Shown one piece after another: positions 41,933 to 50,109 of a stretch of DNA of 64,000 nt; the first letter of the stretch is position 1, and each line of letters opens with the position of its first letter. A program made the position numbers and the translations under genes. The notes beneath the pieces were generated by a model. That model saw only the letters and a list, made by a program, of their open reading frames with translations, had not been told where the DNA came from and made no database searches. The stretch covers positions 806,001-870,000 of the forward strand of contig NZ_JAROCF010000001.1 in assembly GCF_030433685.1 (NCBI RefSeq). Reading direction: 5' to 3'. Source of the stretch: Leifsonia williamsii. GTDB lineage: Bacteria; Actinomycetota; Actinomycetes; Actinomycetales; Microbacteriaceae.

Positions 41933-42029
41933 GCATTCGTGCCGAATGCAGGGATTGGGGCGCCCAAACCCCGCATTCGTGCCGAATGTAGGAAAAGGGG
42001 CGCCCAAACCGCACATTCGCCACGAATGT
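41933..42029. repeat. triple tandem palindromic element D (40-bp period)
   Basis: Three palindromes of the form (G/A)CATTCG-NNN-CGAATG(C/T) start at 41933, 41973 and 42013, exactly 40 bases apart. The first two repeat units also share the flanks AACCCC and GGGGCGCC. They lie between the LacI and M20 genes, both plus strand. The core matches element B (15298-15356). Confidence 0.85.
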
Positions 42030-42082
42030 TTCGCCCGGGAAGCGCCGGACGGAGTGGCCGCGCCGCCGCATAGGGTGGGGGC

Positions 42083-43291
42083 ATGGACCTCGACGCCCTC
42101 TACCGCGACCTCCACGCCCACCCCGAGCTGTCCTTCGCCGAGCACCGCACCGCCGGGATCGTCGAGCAGCAGCTCACCGACCTCGGTCTCGAGGTGCACT
42201 CCGGCATCGGCGGCACGGGCGTCGCCGGCGTCCTGCGCAACGGAGACGGCCCGACCGTGCTGCTGCGCGCCGACATGGACGCGCTGCCCGTCCGCGAGCT
42301 CACCGGCCTGCCGTGGGCGTCGACCCAGACGGTCACCGACGACGAGGGCAACACCGTTCCGGTGATGCACGCGTGCGGCCACGACATCCACATCACCTGC
42401 CTGCTCGGAGCCGTGGAGGAGCTGGCCGGCTCCCGCGACCAGTGGTCGGGCACCCTCGTGGCCGTCTTCCAGCCCGGCGAGGAGCACGGCGGCGGCGCCC
42501 AGGTCATGGTGGACAGCGGTCTCTACCACCGCGTTCCGACGCCGGACGTCGTGCTGGGCCAGCACGTCACGCCCCTCCCCGCCGGGATGCTCGGCGCGCA
42601 CTCGGGCGCCGCGATGGCGGCGGTCGACACGATGGAGGTCACCATGCACGGCCGCGGCGGCCACGGCTCCCGCCCCGAGACGACCATCGACCCGATCGTC
42701 ATGGCCGCGGCGACCGTGATGCGGCTGCAGGGCGTGGTTTCGCGGGAGATCGCCCCGCAGGACACGTCCGTCGTGACCGTCGGCAGCCTCCACGCGGGCA
42801 CTAAGAACAACATCATCGCGGCGGAGGCCCGGCTCGGGATCAGCGTCCGCAGCTTCAACGAGGACGTCCGCGCCCGAGTGCTCGCCGCCGTGGACCGGAT
42901 CATCACCGCCGAGGCGCAGGCCTCCGGGGCGACGAAGGCGCCCGAGCTGGAGTGGGGCGAGCGCTACCCGGTCACCGTCAACGAGCCCGACGCCACCGCC
43001 CGCGTCAACGCCGCCTTCGCGGCCGAGTTCGGCGCCGAGAACCTGCTCGACCCGGGTGCGCTCTCGGGCAGCGAGGACGTCGGCAACCTCGCCACCGCGG
43101 CCGGCGCCCCGCTGGTGTACTGGATGCTGGGCGGCGGCGACCCCGAGAAGGTCCGCGCGGCGATGCAGGCCGGCACGGTCGACGAGGACATCCCCTCCAA
43201 CCACTCCCCGTACTTCGCCCCGCTGGCTCACCCGACCATCCCGACCGGCGTGCGCGCGCTCGTGGTCGCGGCCCGGGAGTGGCTGGGCTAG
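42083..43291 (+). CDS. M20D-family amidohydrolase (N-acyl amino acid / hippurate hydrolase-like)
   Basis: 402 aa, full length. Metal-binding motifs: LLRADMDALPV, MHACGHDIHITCLLGA, FQPGEEHGGGAQ, a dimerisation insert starting EVTMHGRGGHGSRPE, and a late NHSPYFAPL with the last His. It hydrolyses amide bonds of N-acyl or N-carbamoyl amino acids; the exact substrate is unknown. Confidence 0.9.
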   Translation: MDLDALYRDLHAHPELSFAEHRTAGIVEQQLTDLGLEVHSGIGGTGVAGVLRNGDGPTVLLRADMDALPVRELTGLPWASTQTVTDDEGNTVPVMHACGHDIHITCLLGAVEELAGSRDQWSGTLVAVFQPGEEHGGGAQVMVDSGLYHRVPTPDVVLGQHVTPLPAGMLGAHSGAAMAAVDTMEVTMHGRGGHGSRPETTIDPIVMAAATVMRLQGVVSREIAPQDTSVVTVGSLHAGTKNNIIAAEARLGISVRSFNEDVRARVLAAVDRIITAEAQASGATKAPELEWGERYPVTVNEPDATARVNAAFAAEFGAENLLDPGALSGSEDVGNLATAAGAPLVYWMLGGGDPEKVRAAMQAGTVDEDIPSNHSPYFAPLAHPTIPTGVRALVVAAREWLG

Positions 43292-43316
43292 CCGGTCCGG
43301 TCGCCGGGGCGTCGCG

Positions 43317-44684
43317 TCACACCACCGCGCCCACGCGCATCCACGTGCGCCCGTGTGCGCGCAGCCCCAGGGTGACCGCCCGCGCTCCCAGATACCCGAA
43401 GGCGAACGCGGCCGCGAGCCATGCCAGGCCCGCGGCGTCGTGGCCGCCCCAGAGCAGCACCGCCGCGGCCATCGGAACGAACGCGACGACGTTCAGGAGG
43501 CCGGTGAGCGCGAGGTAGCGCGCGTCGCCCGCGCCGATCAGCACGCCGTCGAGCACGAACACGTACCCGCCGAGCGGCGCGCCGATGCCGATGATCGCGA
43601 GGGAGGGTGCGAGCAGCGCGGCCACCGAGGGGTCGCTGGTGAACAGCCCGGCCGCGAACGGACTGAGCGCGACTGTCGCGGCACCGAGAACCACGCCGGC
43701 GCCGACGCCCCACTCCAAGCAGCGGCGGAGAACGGCGCGGACCCCCTCCGCGTCTCCTGCTCCCAAGCCCTTGCCGACCAGCGCCTGCGCGGCGATCGCG
43801 AGGGCGTCGAGTGCGAAGGCGAGCGTCGAGAACACCGTCATGGTGACCTGGAAGGCCGCCAGCTCGTCGGGGCCGAGCCGGGTCGCCGCGAACACGGCCA
43901 GCAGGATCGCGGCGCGGAGGCTCGCCGTACGCAGCAACAGCCATCCACCCGCCCGGGCGGATCGGCCGATGCCGGCGTGATGGGGGAGGAGCGGCGCCCC
44001 CACCCTGCGCGCATGCCGCGCGACGATCACCGCGTAGACCGCGACCATCGCCCACTGCGCGACGACCGTGCCGAGCGCGGAGCCGGCGATGCCCCTCCCG
44101 AGCACGTAGATGAAGAGGTAGTTCAGCGCGATGTTGGCCGCGAACCCCGCGACGGCGACGACCAGCGGCGTCCGGGTGTCCTGCAGTCCGCGCAGCAGAC
44201 CGGTCGCCGCGAAGACGAGCAGCATCGCCGGGAGGCCGAGCATCGACACCTGCAGGTACTGGGCCGCCTGGTCGGTCACGGCCGGGGATGCGCCGAACAG
44301 CCCGACCAGGGCGGGCGATGCGAACCAGCCCGCGGCGGCCAGCACCACACCGAGGCCCAGCGCGAGCCACACGCCGTCCACCCCCGCGGCGACGGCGCCG
44401 CGCTCGTCGCCCGCTCCCAGCCTCCGCGCGACCGCCGGAGTCGTGGCGTAGGCGAGGAAAACCATCAGCCCCACGATCGTCTGCAGCACCGCGCTCGCGA
44501 TGCCCAGCCCGGCGAGCGGCGCGACGCCGAGATGGCCGACCATCGCCGAGTCCGCGAGGAGGAAGACCGGCTCGGCGATCAGCGAGCCCAGCGCCGGGAC
44601 GGCGAGGCGGAGGATGTCCCGATCGACCGGGCGCGGACGGAGGAGCTTCACGACCTTCCCGACCCTACTGCCGACCACCGACAT
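43317..44684 (-). CDS. MATE-family efflux transporter (DinF-like)
   Basis: 455 aa with twelve membrane helices in two similar halves. Typical motifs are LRLAVPALGSLIAEPVFLLADSAMVGHLG and TGLLRGLQDTRTPLVVAVAGFAANIALNYLFIY, then FDALAIAAQALVGKGLGAGD. It exports drugs or metabolites using an ion gradient. It is divergent from the gene at 44752. Confidence 0.9.
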   Translation of the reverse strand: MSVVGSRVGKVVKLLRPRPVDRDILRLAVPALGSLIAEPVFLLADSAMVGHLGVAPLAGLGIASAVLQTIVGLMVFLAYATTPAVARRLGAGDERGAVAAGVDGVWLALGLGVVLAAAGWFASPALVGLFGASPAVTDQAAQYLQVSMLGLPAMLLVFAATGLLRGLQDTRTPLVVAVAGFAANIALNYLFIYVLGRGIAGSALGTVVAQWAMVAVYAVIVARHARRVGAPLLPHHAGIGRSARAGGWLLLRTASLRAAILLAVFAATRLGPDELAAFQVTMTVFSTLAFALDALAIAAQALVGKGLGAGDAEGVRAVLRRCLEWGVGAGVVLGAATVALSPFAAGLFTSDPSVAALLAPSLAIIGIGAPLGGYVFVLDGVLIGAGDARYLALTGLLNVVAFVPMAAAVLLWGGHDAAGLAWLAAAFAFGYLGARAVTLGLRAHGRTWMRVGAVV

Positions 44685-44735
44685 CGGGGCCGCCCGCCGG
44701 TCGGGCGGGTCGCTCCGCGGCGATGTCGGAGGTCG
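44674..44735. promoter_or_regulatory. inverted repeat spanning the divergent MATE/44752 promoter
   Basis: CGACCACCGACATCG (44674-44688) and CGATGTCGGAGGTCG (44721-44735) are inverted copies with one mismatch. Inside lies a second GC hairpin (CCCGCC-GGTC-GGCGGG type). The left arm covers the MATE start codon, so it could be an operator or a translational hairpin. Confidence 0.5.
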
Positions 44736-44751
44736 TTCCTAGGGTGGACTC

Positions 44752-45429
44752 ATGAGCCAGCTGATGCCAGAACTCCTCGCCACCTGGACGTGGCGCCTGG
44801 AGCGCGTGCAGAGCGGCCGCACCATGCTGGGTCGTGGCCAGGCGAGCATGGCGCGCACCGATCTCACCCATGACAGGGCGGCCCATCCGGAGGCGTACGC
44901 CGGCTACGAGGAGGAGTTCGCCGCGGCCATCGACGCGCTCGACGTGCTCGCTCAGCAGCACAACCGGCGCGACGACCTCGACGCCGTGCTGGCGACCGAG
45001 CGGCGGCGCGAGCGCGCGGCATCCGGCGCGGGCGGAGCGGCCGAGGGCGGCCGCGTCGACCACGCGACCCTCGGCGGCGGACGCGCCAGGGTCTCCCTCG
45101 CCCCCGAGCACGATCGCGTTCCGCGCGGCCTTCCGGAGCCGCTGGACCAGTGGGTGCACCGGCTGATCCGCTACCGCAGCGGAGCCAAGCTGATCGCACC
45201 GATCGAGGCGTCGCGGGCCGAGATCCGCCTGCGCAACGAGGCCGACCTCGACCCGGCGGCGTACCTGGGGCCCGTCTCCGGGCCGTACTTCCGTCGGGTG
45301 ATCCGCGAGCTCGGCGAGATCGCCACGAGCCAGCGCCCGGGCGTGCATCTGGCCGGCCGCGGCCTCCACCGCGGCGTCCCGACGCTTCCGGGTGAGATGG
45401 CGTCGACCTCCCGGCGCTCGGCGCGGTGA
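44752..45429 (+). CDS. hypothetical cytoplasmic protein
   Basis: 225 aa. No known domain is recognised. It is charged and mostly helical: ELLATWTWRLERVQSGRTML at the start, a central helix ERRRERAASGAGGAAEGG, and a C-terminal RRVIRELGEIATSQRPG. No signal peptide or membrane helix. Its stop overlaps the GTG of the secreted HNH protein. Confidence 0.6.
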   Translation: MSQLMPELLATWTWRLERVQSGRTMLGRGQASMARTDLTHDRAAHPEAYAGYEEEFAAAIDALDVLAQQHNRRDDLDAVLATERRRERAASGAGGAAEGGRVDHATLGGGRARVSLAPEHDRVPRGLPEPLDQWVHRLIRYRSGAKLIAPIEASRAEIRLRNEADLDPAAYLGPVSGPYFRRVIRELGEIATSQRPGVHLAGRGLHRGVPTLPGEMASTSRRSAR

Positions 45430-46235
45430 GGCGCCGCCGTCGCGCGGTCGGTGCGAAGACGGGGCTCGGAGCCGCCGGGCTGGTCCTCGCCGCCGTGATC
45501 GCCCTCTGCGGGTACGCCGTCGCGTCGCGGGGCGGAGACGGAACGTCGCCGGAAGGCCCGGCCGCCTCGGCGTCGGCGCCTGCGGAGGCCACCGCGCCCC
45601 AAGCGCCCGCCGCGCCCGCGGCGCCCACCGCGCCCGCACCCTCCCGCGTCTCCCCGCTCACCCCCGACGCCGACGTCCCCGCGCCGGGCGCCGCTCGCGC
45701 CCTCCTCGCCGCCCTCCCCACCAAGGGCCGCGCACCCAAGACCGGCTACGACCGCGTCGGCGACTTCGGCCCCGCCTGGGAGGACGTCGACCGCAACGGC
45801 TGCAGCACGCGCGACGACATCCTGGCCCGCGACTTGACCGGTGTCGTGCGACGGGGAGGCTGCACCGTGCTCTCCGGCACGCTGGACGACCCGTACGCCG
45901 GCCGCACCATCGCCTTCCAGCGCGGTCCGGACACCTCCGCGCGGGTCCAGATCGACCACGTCGTCGCGCTGATGAACGCCTGGCAGACGGGCGCGCAGGC
46001 GCTCTCGCCCGAGCAGCGCCTCCGCCTCGCCAACGATCCGCTCAACCTGGTCGCCGTCGACGGGCCGACCAACCAGAGCAAGGGAGCGGGCGATGCGGCG
46101 ACCTGGCTTCCGCCGGCCAAGGCCTTCCGGTGCGAGTACGCCTCTCGCCAGGTCGCCGTGAAGGCGCGTTACGCGCTCTGGGTCGTACCGGCAGAACGCG
46201 CGGCGCTCGACCGCATCCTCGCCGACTGCCGCTAG
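45426..46235 (+). CDS. exported HNH/DUF1524-type nuclease-like protein
   Basis: 269 aa from GTG 45426. A membrane or signal helix (about 14-34), an Ala/Pro-rich linker (about 40-75), then a domain of the secreted HNH family found widely in actinobacteria: YDRVGDFGPAWEDVDRNGCSTRDDIL, VQIDHVVALMNAWQTGA (catalytic Asp-His) and LNLVAVDGPTNQSKG (Asn). It is likely an extracellular DNase; activity is inferred. Confidence 0.85.
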   Translation: MRRRRRAVGAKTGLGAAGLVLAAVIALCGYAVASRGGDGTSPEGPAASASAPAEATAPQAPAAPAAPTAPAPSRVSPLTPDADVPAPGAARALLAALPTKGRAPKTGYDRVGDFGPAWEDVDRNGCSTRDDILARDLTGVVRRGGCTVLSGTLDDPYAGRTIAFQRGPDTSARVQIDHVVALMNAWQTGAQALSPEQRLRLANDPLNLVAVDGPTNQSKGAGDAATWLPPAKAFRCEYASRQVAVKARYALWVVPAERAALDRILADCR

Positions 46236-46250
46236 CGGAGATTCACCACT

Positions 46251-46266
46251 TTCACGAAATTGTGAA
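46251..46266. promoter_or_regulatory. candidate GbsR-type operator before the ABC operon
   Basis: TTCACGAAATTGTGAA is an AT-rich near-palindrome (TTCAC-6-GTGAA), with an additional TTCAC at 46242. It lies just upstream of a possible -10 (TATGCT) and the ATPase start. Confidence 0.55.
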
Positions 46267-46274
46267 GAGGGCGT

Positions 46275-47285
46275 ATGCTCCCGCTCATGAACGAGCAGTC
46301 TGCCCCGGTGATCGAAGCCGTCGGCCTCCACAAGCGGTTCGGCCGCGTCCACGCTCTCGACGGTCTCGACCTGGTCGTGCCTGCCGGCGAGGTGCACGGC
46401 TTCCTCGGACCCAACGGCGCCGGCAAGTCCACCACCATCCGCGTCCTCCTGGGCCTCGCCCGGGCGAGCGGCGGACGCGCGACCGTCTTCGGCCGCGACC
46501 CCTGGCGGGAGGCCGTCGACCTCCACCGCCGCATCGCCTATGTGCCCGGCGACGTGAGCCTGTGGCCCAACCTCTCCGGCGGCGAGGCGATCGACCTCGT
46601 GTCGCGGCTGCGCGGCGGCACGACCGACAAGGCCGGTTACGCGGAGCGCAAGCAGCGCCTGCTCGAGGTCTTCCAGCTCGACCCGCACAAGAAGGGACGC
46701 GCCTACTCCAAGGGCAACCGGCAGAAGGTGGCGCTCGTCGCCGCGTTCGCGACGCCGGCCGACCTCTACATCCTCGACGAGCCGACCAGCGGTCTGGATC
46801 CGCTGATGGAGGCGGTGTTCGCCTCGGAGGTCGCCAGGATCGCCGCCGAGGGCGCGAGCGTGCTGCTGTCGAGCCACATCCTCTCCGAGGTGGAGCGCCT
46901 GTGCGACCGCGTCAGCATCATCCGCGCCGGCCGCACGGTCGAGTCGGGCAGCCTCGACGAGCTGCGCCATCTGACCCGTACCGAGGTCTCGTTCGCAGCC
47001 GACGGTGTGTCGCAGGAGGCGCTGGCGAGCATCCCCGCCGCCTACGATCTCCACGTCTCGGGCGGCAGGGTCACCTTCACGGTCGACAGCGACGGACTGC
47101 CGCCGGTCCTCGCCGCGCTCGCCCGGATCGACGCGCGCGGCCTCACCGTCGCGCCGCCGTCGCTCGAGGAGCTGTTCCTGCGCCACTACGGCGACGACGT
47201 GCGCGAGGGCGACGCGGACGCCGGGGGCGGCCGCGAGCGTCGCGCCGACCGTCGCGCGGCCGACCAGCAGGCAGCACGGCGATGA
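46275..47285 (+). CDS. ABC transporter ATPase
   Basis: 336 aa (ATG 46275; ATG 46287 is an alternative). Walker A GPNGAGKST, a variant signature YSKGNRQKVAL, Walker B LYILDEPTSGLDP, and the switch His in LSSHILSEVE. The long C-terminal extension includes a DUF4162-like domain and ends in an Arg/Ala-rich tail. It overlaps the permease gene by ATGA. Confidence 0.9.
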   Translation: MLPLMNEQSAPVIEAVGLHKRFGRVHALDGLDLVVPAGEVHGFLGPNGAGKSTTIRVLLGLARASGGRATVFGRDPWREAVDLHRRIAYVPGDVSLWPNLSGGEAIDLVSRLRGGTTDKAGYAERKQRLLEVFQLDPHKKGRAYSKGNRQKVALVAAFATPADLYILDEPTSGLDPLMEAVFASEVARIAAEGASVLLSSHILSEVERLCDRVSIIRAGRTVESGSLDELRHLTRTEVSFAADGVSQEALASIPAAYDLHVSGGRVTFTVDSDGLPPVLAALARIDARGLTVAPPSLEELFLRHYGDDVREGDADAGGGRERRADRRAADQQAARR

Positions 47286-49048
47286 CCTCCGCGGGCACGC
47301 ACGCCCCCACCGACCCCGGGCGGGACCGCCGCCACCAGCATGCTGCCGCCGGCGCCCGCCCGAATGGCGCCGGCGGGCCTCTCGACCCACCAGGATCGCC
47401 GACGGTCACGCCCCCGAGCGCCACCCGCACCGTCGCCGTCCTCGTGAGCCAGCGCCTCCGCCGCGACCGCTGGCAGCTGCTCGTGTGGCTGCTGAGCATC
47501 GGGCTGCTGGCCGCGTTCTCGGCCGCGAGCATCGCCCAGACCTATGGGGACGCCACGGCCAGGGCCGAGCTGGTGCGCCTCGCGATCGCGAACCCCGCGA
47601 TCCTGATGCTCCGCGGCATCCCGCAGGGCACCGGCCTGGCGAGCGTCACGTTCTTCGAGATCTACACGTTCCTGGCGCTGCTCGCCGGACTGATGAACAC
47701 CTTCCTCGCGGTGCGCCACTCGCGGGCGGAGGAGGAGTCGGGCAGGGCAGAGCTGATCGGCTCCACGCCCGCGGGTCGCCTGCTGCCGACCGCCGCGACG
47801 GTCGCGCACGGCGTGCTCGTGAACATCGTCCTGGCTCTGGTGGCCGCCGGCGGGTTCATCTCCGCCGGCCTGCCCGTCCAGGGCTCGCTCACGGCCGGAG
47901 CGGCGATCGGCGGTGCCGGCCTCGCCTTCCTGGGCGTCGGGCTGCTCTTCTCCCAGCTGATGTCGACCTCCCGCGGGGCGAACGGGTACGCCGCGGCGGT
48001 CGTCCTGCTCGCCTACCTGCTGAACGGCATCGGCGACGCGATCGGCACGCCGGTCGACAGCACGCACCTGGCGGCGGGCTGGCCGAGCTGGCTCAGCCCG
48101 ATCGGCTGGGGGCAGGCGTCGGCGCCGTACACCGCGGACGACGGGGGGCCGTTGCTGCTGCAGGTGGCGCTGGCGGCCGTGCTCGTCGGCGTCGTGTTCG
48201 GCATCCAGTCGGTACGCGACTCCGGCGCCGGGGTCTTTCCCGAACGGGCCGGTCGGAGGGACGCTCTGCCCACGCTGAGCGGCCCGCTGGGGCTGGCATG
48301 GCGGCTGCTGTGGCCGGTCATCCTCGGCTGGACGCTCGGCGGCATCGCGACCGGCCTCCTGGCCGGCGCCCTCGGAAGCGTCGTCAGCAACTCGCTGGCC
48401 GACGACCCGAGCATGTCGAACATCCGGGAGGCCATCGGGCGGATCGGCGCGGGCGGGTCCGGTCCGCTGAGCCAGCTGTTCATCTCGGCGATCTTCTCGA
48501 TCGTCGGTGTGCTGGCGGCGGCGTGCGCGGTTCAGGCCGTCGTCCGGCTCCGGCAGGAGGAGGCGAGCGGCTCGGCCGAGACCGTGCTGGCGACCCCCGT
48601 CTCCCGGGTCCGCTGGCTGCTCGAGTTCGTGCTGGTCGGTGTCGTCGCGGTGGTGCTGGTGCTGCTCGGCGCGGCCGTCGCCTCTGCCGTGTCGGCGGTC
48701 GGTGCCGGAGAGGATGTGGCCCGCATCGGCGACTCCTTCGCCGCCGCCGCCGCTCAGCTGCCCGTGGCGCTCTCGTACCTCGGCGTGCTGACGCTGGTGT
48801 TCGTGCTGCTTCCAGCGGCGACCGCGCCCGTCGGCTGGGCGGCGCTCGGTCTCGGCGCCTTCATCGGCGTCTTCGGCGGGCTGGTGAAGCTCCCGGACTG
48901 GCTGCGCCACGTCTCCCCGTTCGCCGACGCCCCCGTGGTCGTCGGCGAACCGGACTGGACCGGGGGATACTGGATGTTCGGGATAACACTCGTGGCGCTC
49001 GTCGCCTCCGCCGTGCTGATCCGCCGCCGCGACCTCGCGACCGGCTGA
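47282..49048 (+). CDS. ABC transporter permease (polyketide-antibiotic exporter-like)
   Basis: 588 aa with about twelve membrane helices in two tandem halves, each with a cytoplasmic motif (EEESGRAELIGSTPAGR and EEASGSAETVLATPVSR) characteristic of this double-length ABC-2 permease family. A disordered N-terminus (about 45 residues) precedes the first helix. Together with the ATPase and the downstream GbsR-type regulator it forms a three-gene exporter operon. The substrate is unknown. Confidence 0.85.
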   Translation: MTSAGTHAPTDPGRDRRHQHAAAGARPNGAGGPLDPPGSPTVTPPSATRTVAVLVSQRLRRDRWQLLVWLLSIGLLAAFSAASIAQTYGDATARAELVRLAIANPAILMLRGIPQGTGLASVTFFEIYTFLALLAGLMNTFLAVRHSRAEEESGRAELIGSTPAGRLLPTAATVAHGVLVNIVLALVAAGGFISAGLPVQGSLTAGAAIGGAGLAFLGVGLLFSQLMSTSRGANGYAAAVVLLAYLLNGIGDAIGTPVDSTHLAAGWPSWLSPIGWGQASAPYTADDGGPLLLQVALAAVLVGVVFGIQSVRDSGAGVFPERAGRRDALPTLSGPLGLAWRLLWPVILGWTLGGIATGLLAGALGSVVSNSLADDPSMSNIREAIGRIGAGGSGPLSQLFISAIFSIVGVLAAACAVQAVVRLRQEEASGSAETVLATPVSRVRWLLEFVLVGVVAVVLVLLGAAVASAVSAVGAGEDVARIGDSFAAAAAQLPVALSYLGVLTLVFVLLPAATAPVGWAALGLGAFIGVFGGLVKLPDWLRHVSPFADAPVVVGEPDWTGGYWMFGITLVALVASAVLIRRRDLATG

Positions 49049-49087
49049 GCGCGGCGGCGGCCGGCCGGAGGGCGGGAGGAGGAACGC

Positions 49088-49558
49088 GTGGCGAAGGACG
49101 AAGCGGCCCTGCGCGAGATGCGCGAGCACGCCGCCGCCGTGCTCGCGGGCGCCGGCTTCCCGAAGATGCCCGCCCGCGTGCTCATGGCGTTGACCGTCAC
49201 GGAGCAGGACGGCATGACCGCCGCCGAGCTCGCCGAGGCCCTCGACGTGAGCCCTGCGGCGATCTCGGGAGGCGTCCGCTACCTCCAGACCATCGGCATC
49301 GTCCGCCGCCTCAGCCAGACGGGCAGCCGCCGCGACCGCTATCAGCTGCCGAGCGACTGGTACGCGCTCATGGTGCGCAACAGCCCGATCTACGGCGTGC
49401 TCGCCGCGCAGGCCGACGCGGGGCTCGCGGCCGTCGACGACCCCGCCTCGCCCGCGACAGAGCGACTGGCCGACATGGCGGGCTTCTACCGCTTCCTGCA
49501 GGAGCGCCTCCCCGAGCTGATCGGGGAGTGGGAGCAGGTGCGCGCGAGCAGGCGCTGA
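49088..49558 (+). CDS. GbsR/MarR-family transcriptional regulator
   Basis: 156 aa from GTG 49088 with GGAGGAG upstream. GbsR-type HTH: GFPKMPARVLMAL, MTAAELAEALDVSPAAISGGVRYLQTIGIVRR, followed by RDRYQLPSDWYALMV. It is the third gene of the ABC operon and likely controls it, possibly through the palindrome at 46251. Confidence 0.87.
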   Translation: MAKDEAALREMREHAAAVLAGAGFPKMPARVLMALTVTEQDGMTAAELAEALDVSPAAISGGVRYLQTIGIVRRLSQTGSRRDRYQLPSDWYALMVRNSPIYGVLAAQADAGLAAVDDPASPATERLADMAGFYRFLQERLPELIGEWEQVRASRR

Positions 49559-49631
49559 GCGGCGCGCCTCCGCCTCCACGACCCGCTGGGCCGCCATGCT
49601 GGCGTCGAGCAACACCAGGGGGCAGGGCACC

Positions 49632-50099
49632 ATGAAATTCGTCACACCGCTGCAGAAGGGGATCGTCGTCGCGGTCCTCGTCGTCGTCTCCGGGCTCCTG
49701 GCGCTCCTCCTCGACGCCCTGCACTCCGAGACCGGCTCGATCGTGCTGAGCGTGCTCCAGGTCGCGGGTTGGTATCTCGCCTCGCGCCTGTTCCGCGGGC
49801 CGGAGGAGCCGCTGCGGCCGGCCAGGGCGTGGTGGCGGATGACCAGCCGGCCGCTCCTCAGCGGCGTGCTCGGCGCGCTGTACGTGGTGACCGCGCTGGT
49901 CAACGTCGTGTACTCGATCCTCGGCTACGGGAGCCTGTCCGGCTGGGTGTCGATCCTCGCCGAGGCGGTGCTGGGCGGGCTCTTCGTGCTCTCGTTCCTG
50001 CGGCTCCGGAGCCTCGGCCGACTCTCCACAGGCGCCGCCTCCGGCGAGCTCTCCACAACCCGTCCGAATGGGCTGCGGTCGGAGGTGGGCGCGCCGTAG
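49632..50099 (+). CDS. small integral membrane protein
   Basis: 155 aa from ATG 49632, the best start given the upstream sequence. Four hydrophobic helices (about 8-27, 34-52, 74-95 and 103-122), separated by short basic loops (RLFRGPEEPLRPARAWWR). No known family is recognised. Confidence 0.6.
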   Translation: MKFVTPLQKGIVVAVLVVVSGLLALLLDALHSETGSIVLSVLQVAGWYLASRLFRGPEEPLRPARAWWRMTSRPLLSGVLGALYVVTALVNVVYSILGYGSLSGWVSILAEAVLGGLFVLSFLRLRSLGRLSTGAASGELSTTRPNGLRSEVGAP

Positions 50100-50109
50100 G
50101 CTGGGCTGC

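Noticed and set aside
47186..49903. 905-aa open frame on the minus strand
   Set aside because: It is antisense to an ABC ATPase/permease pair and regulator with clear motifs; no domain recognisable.
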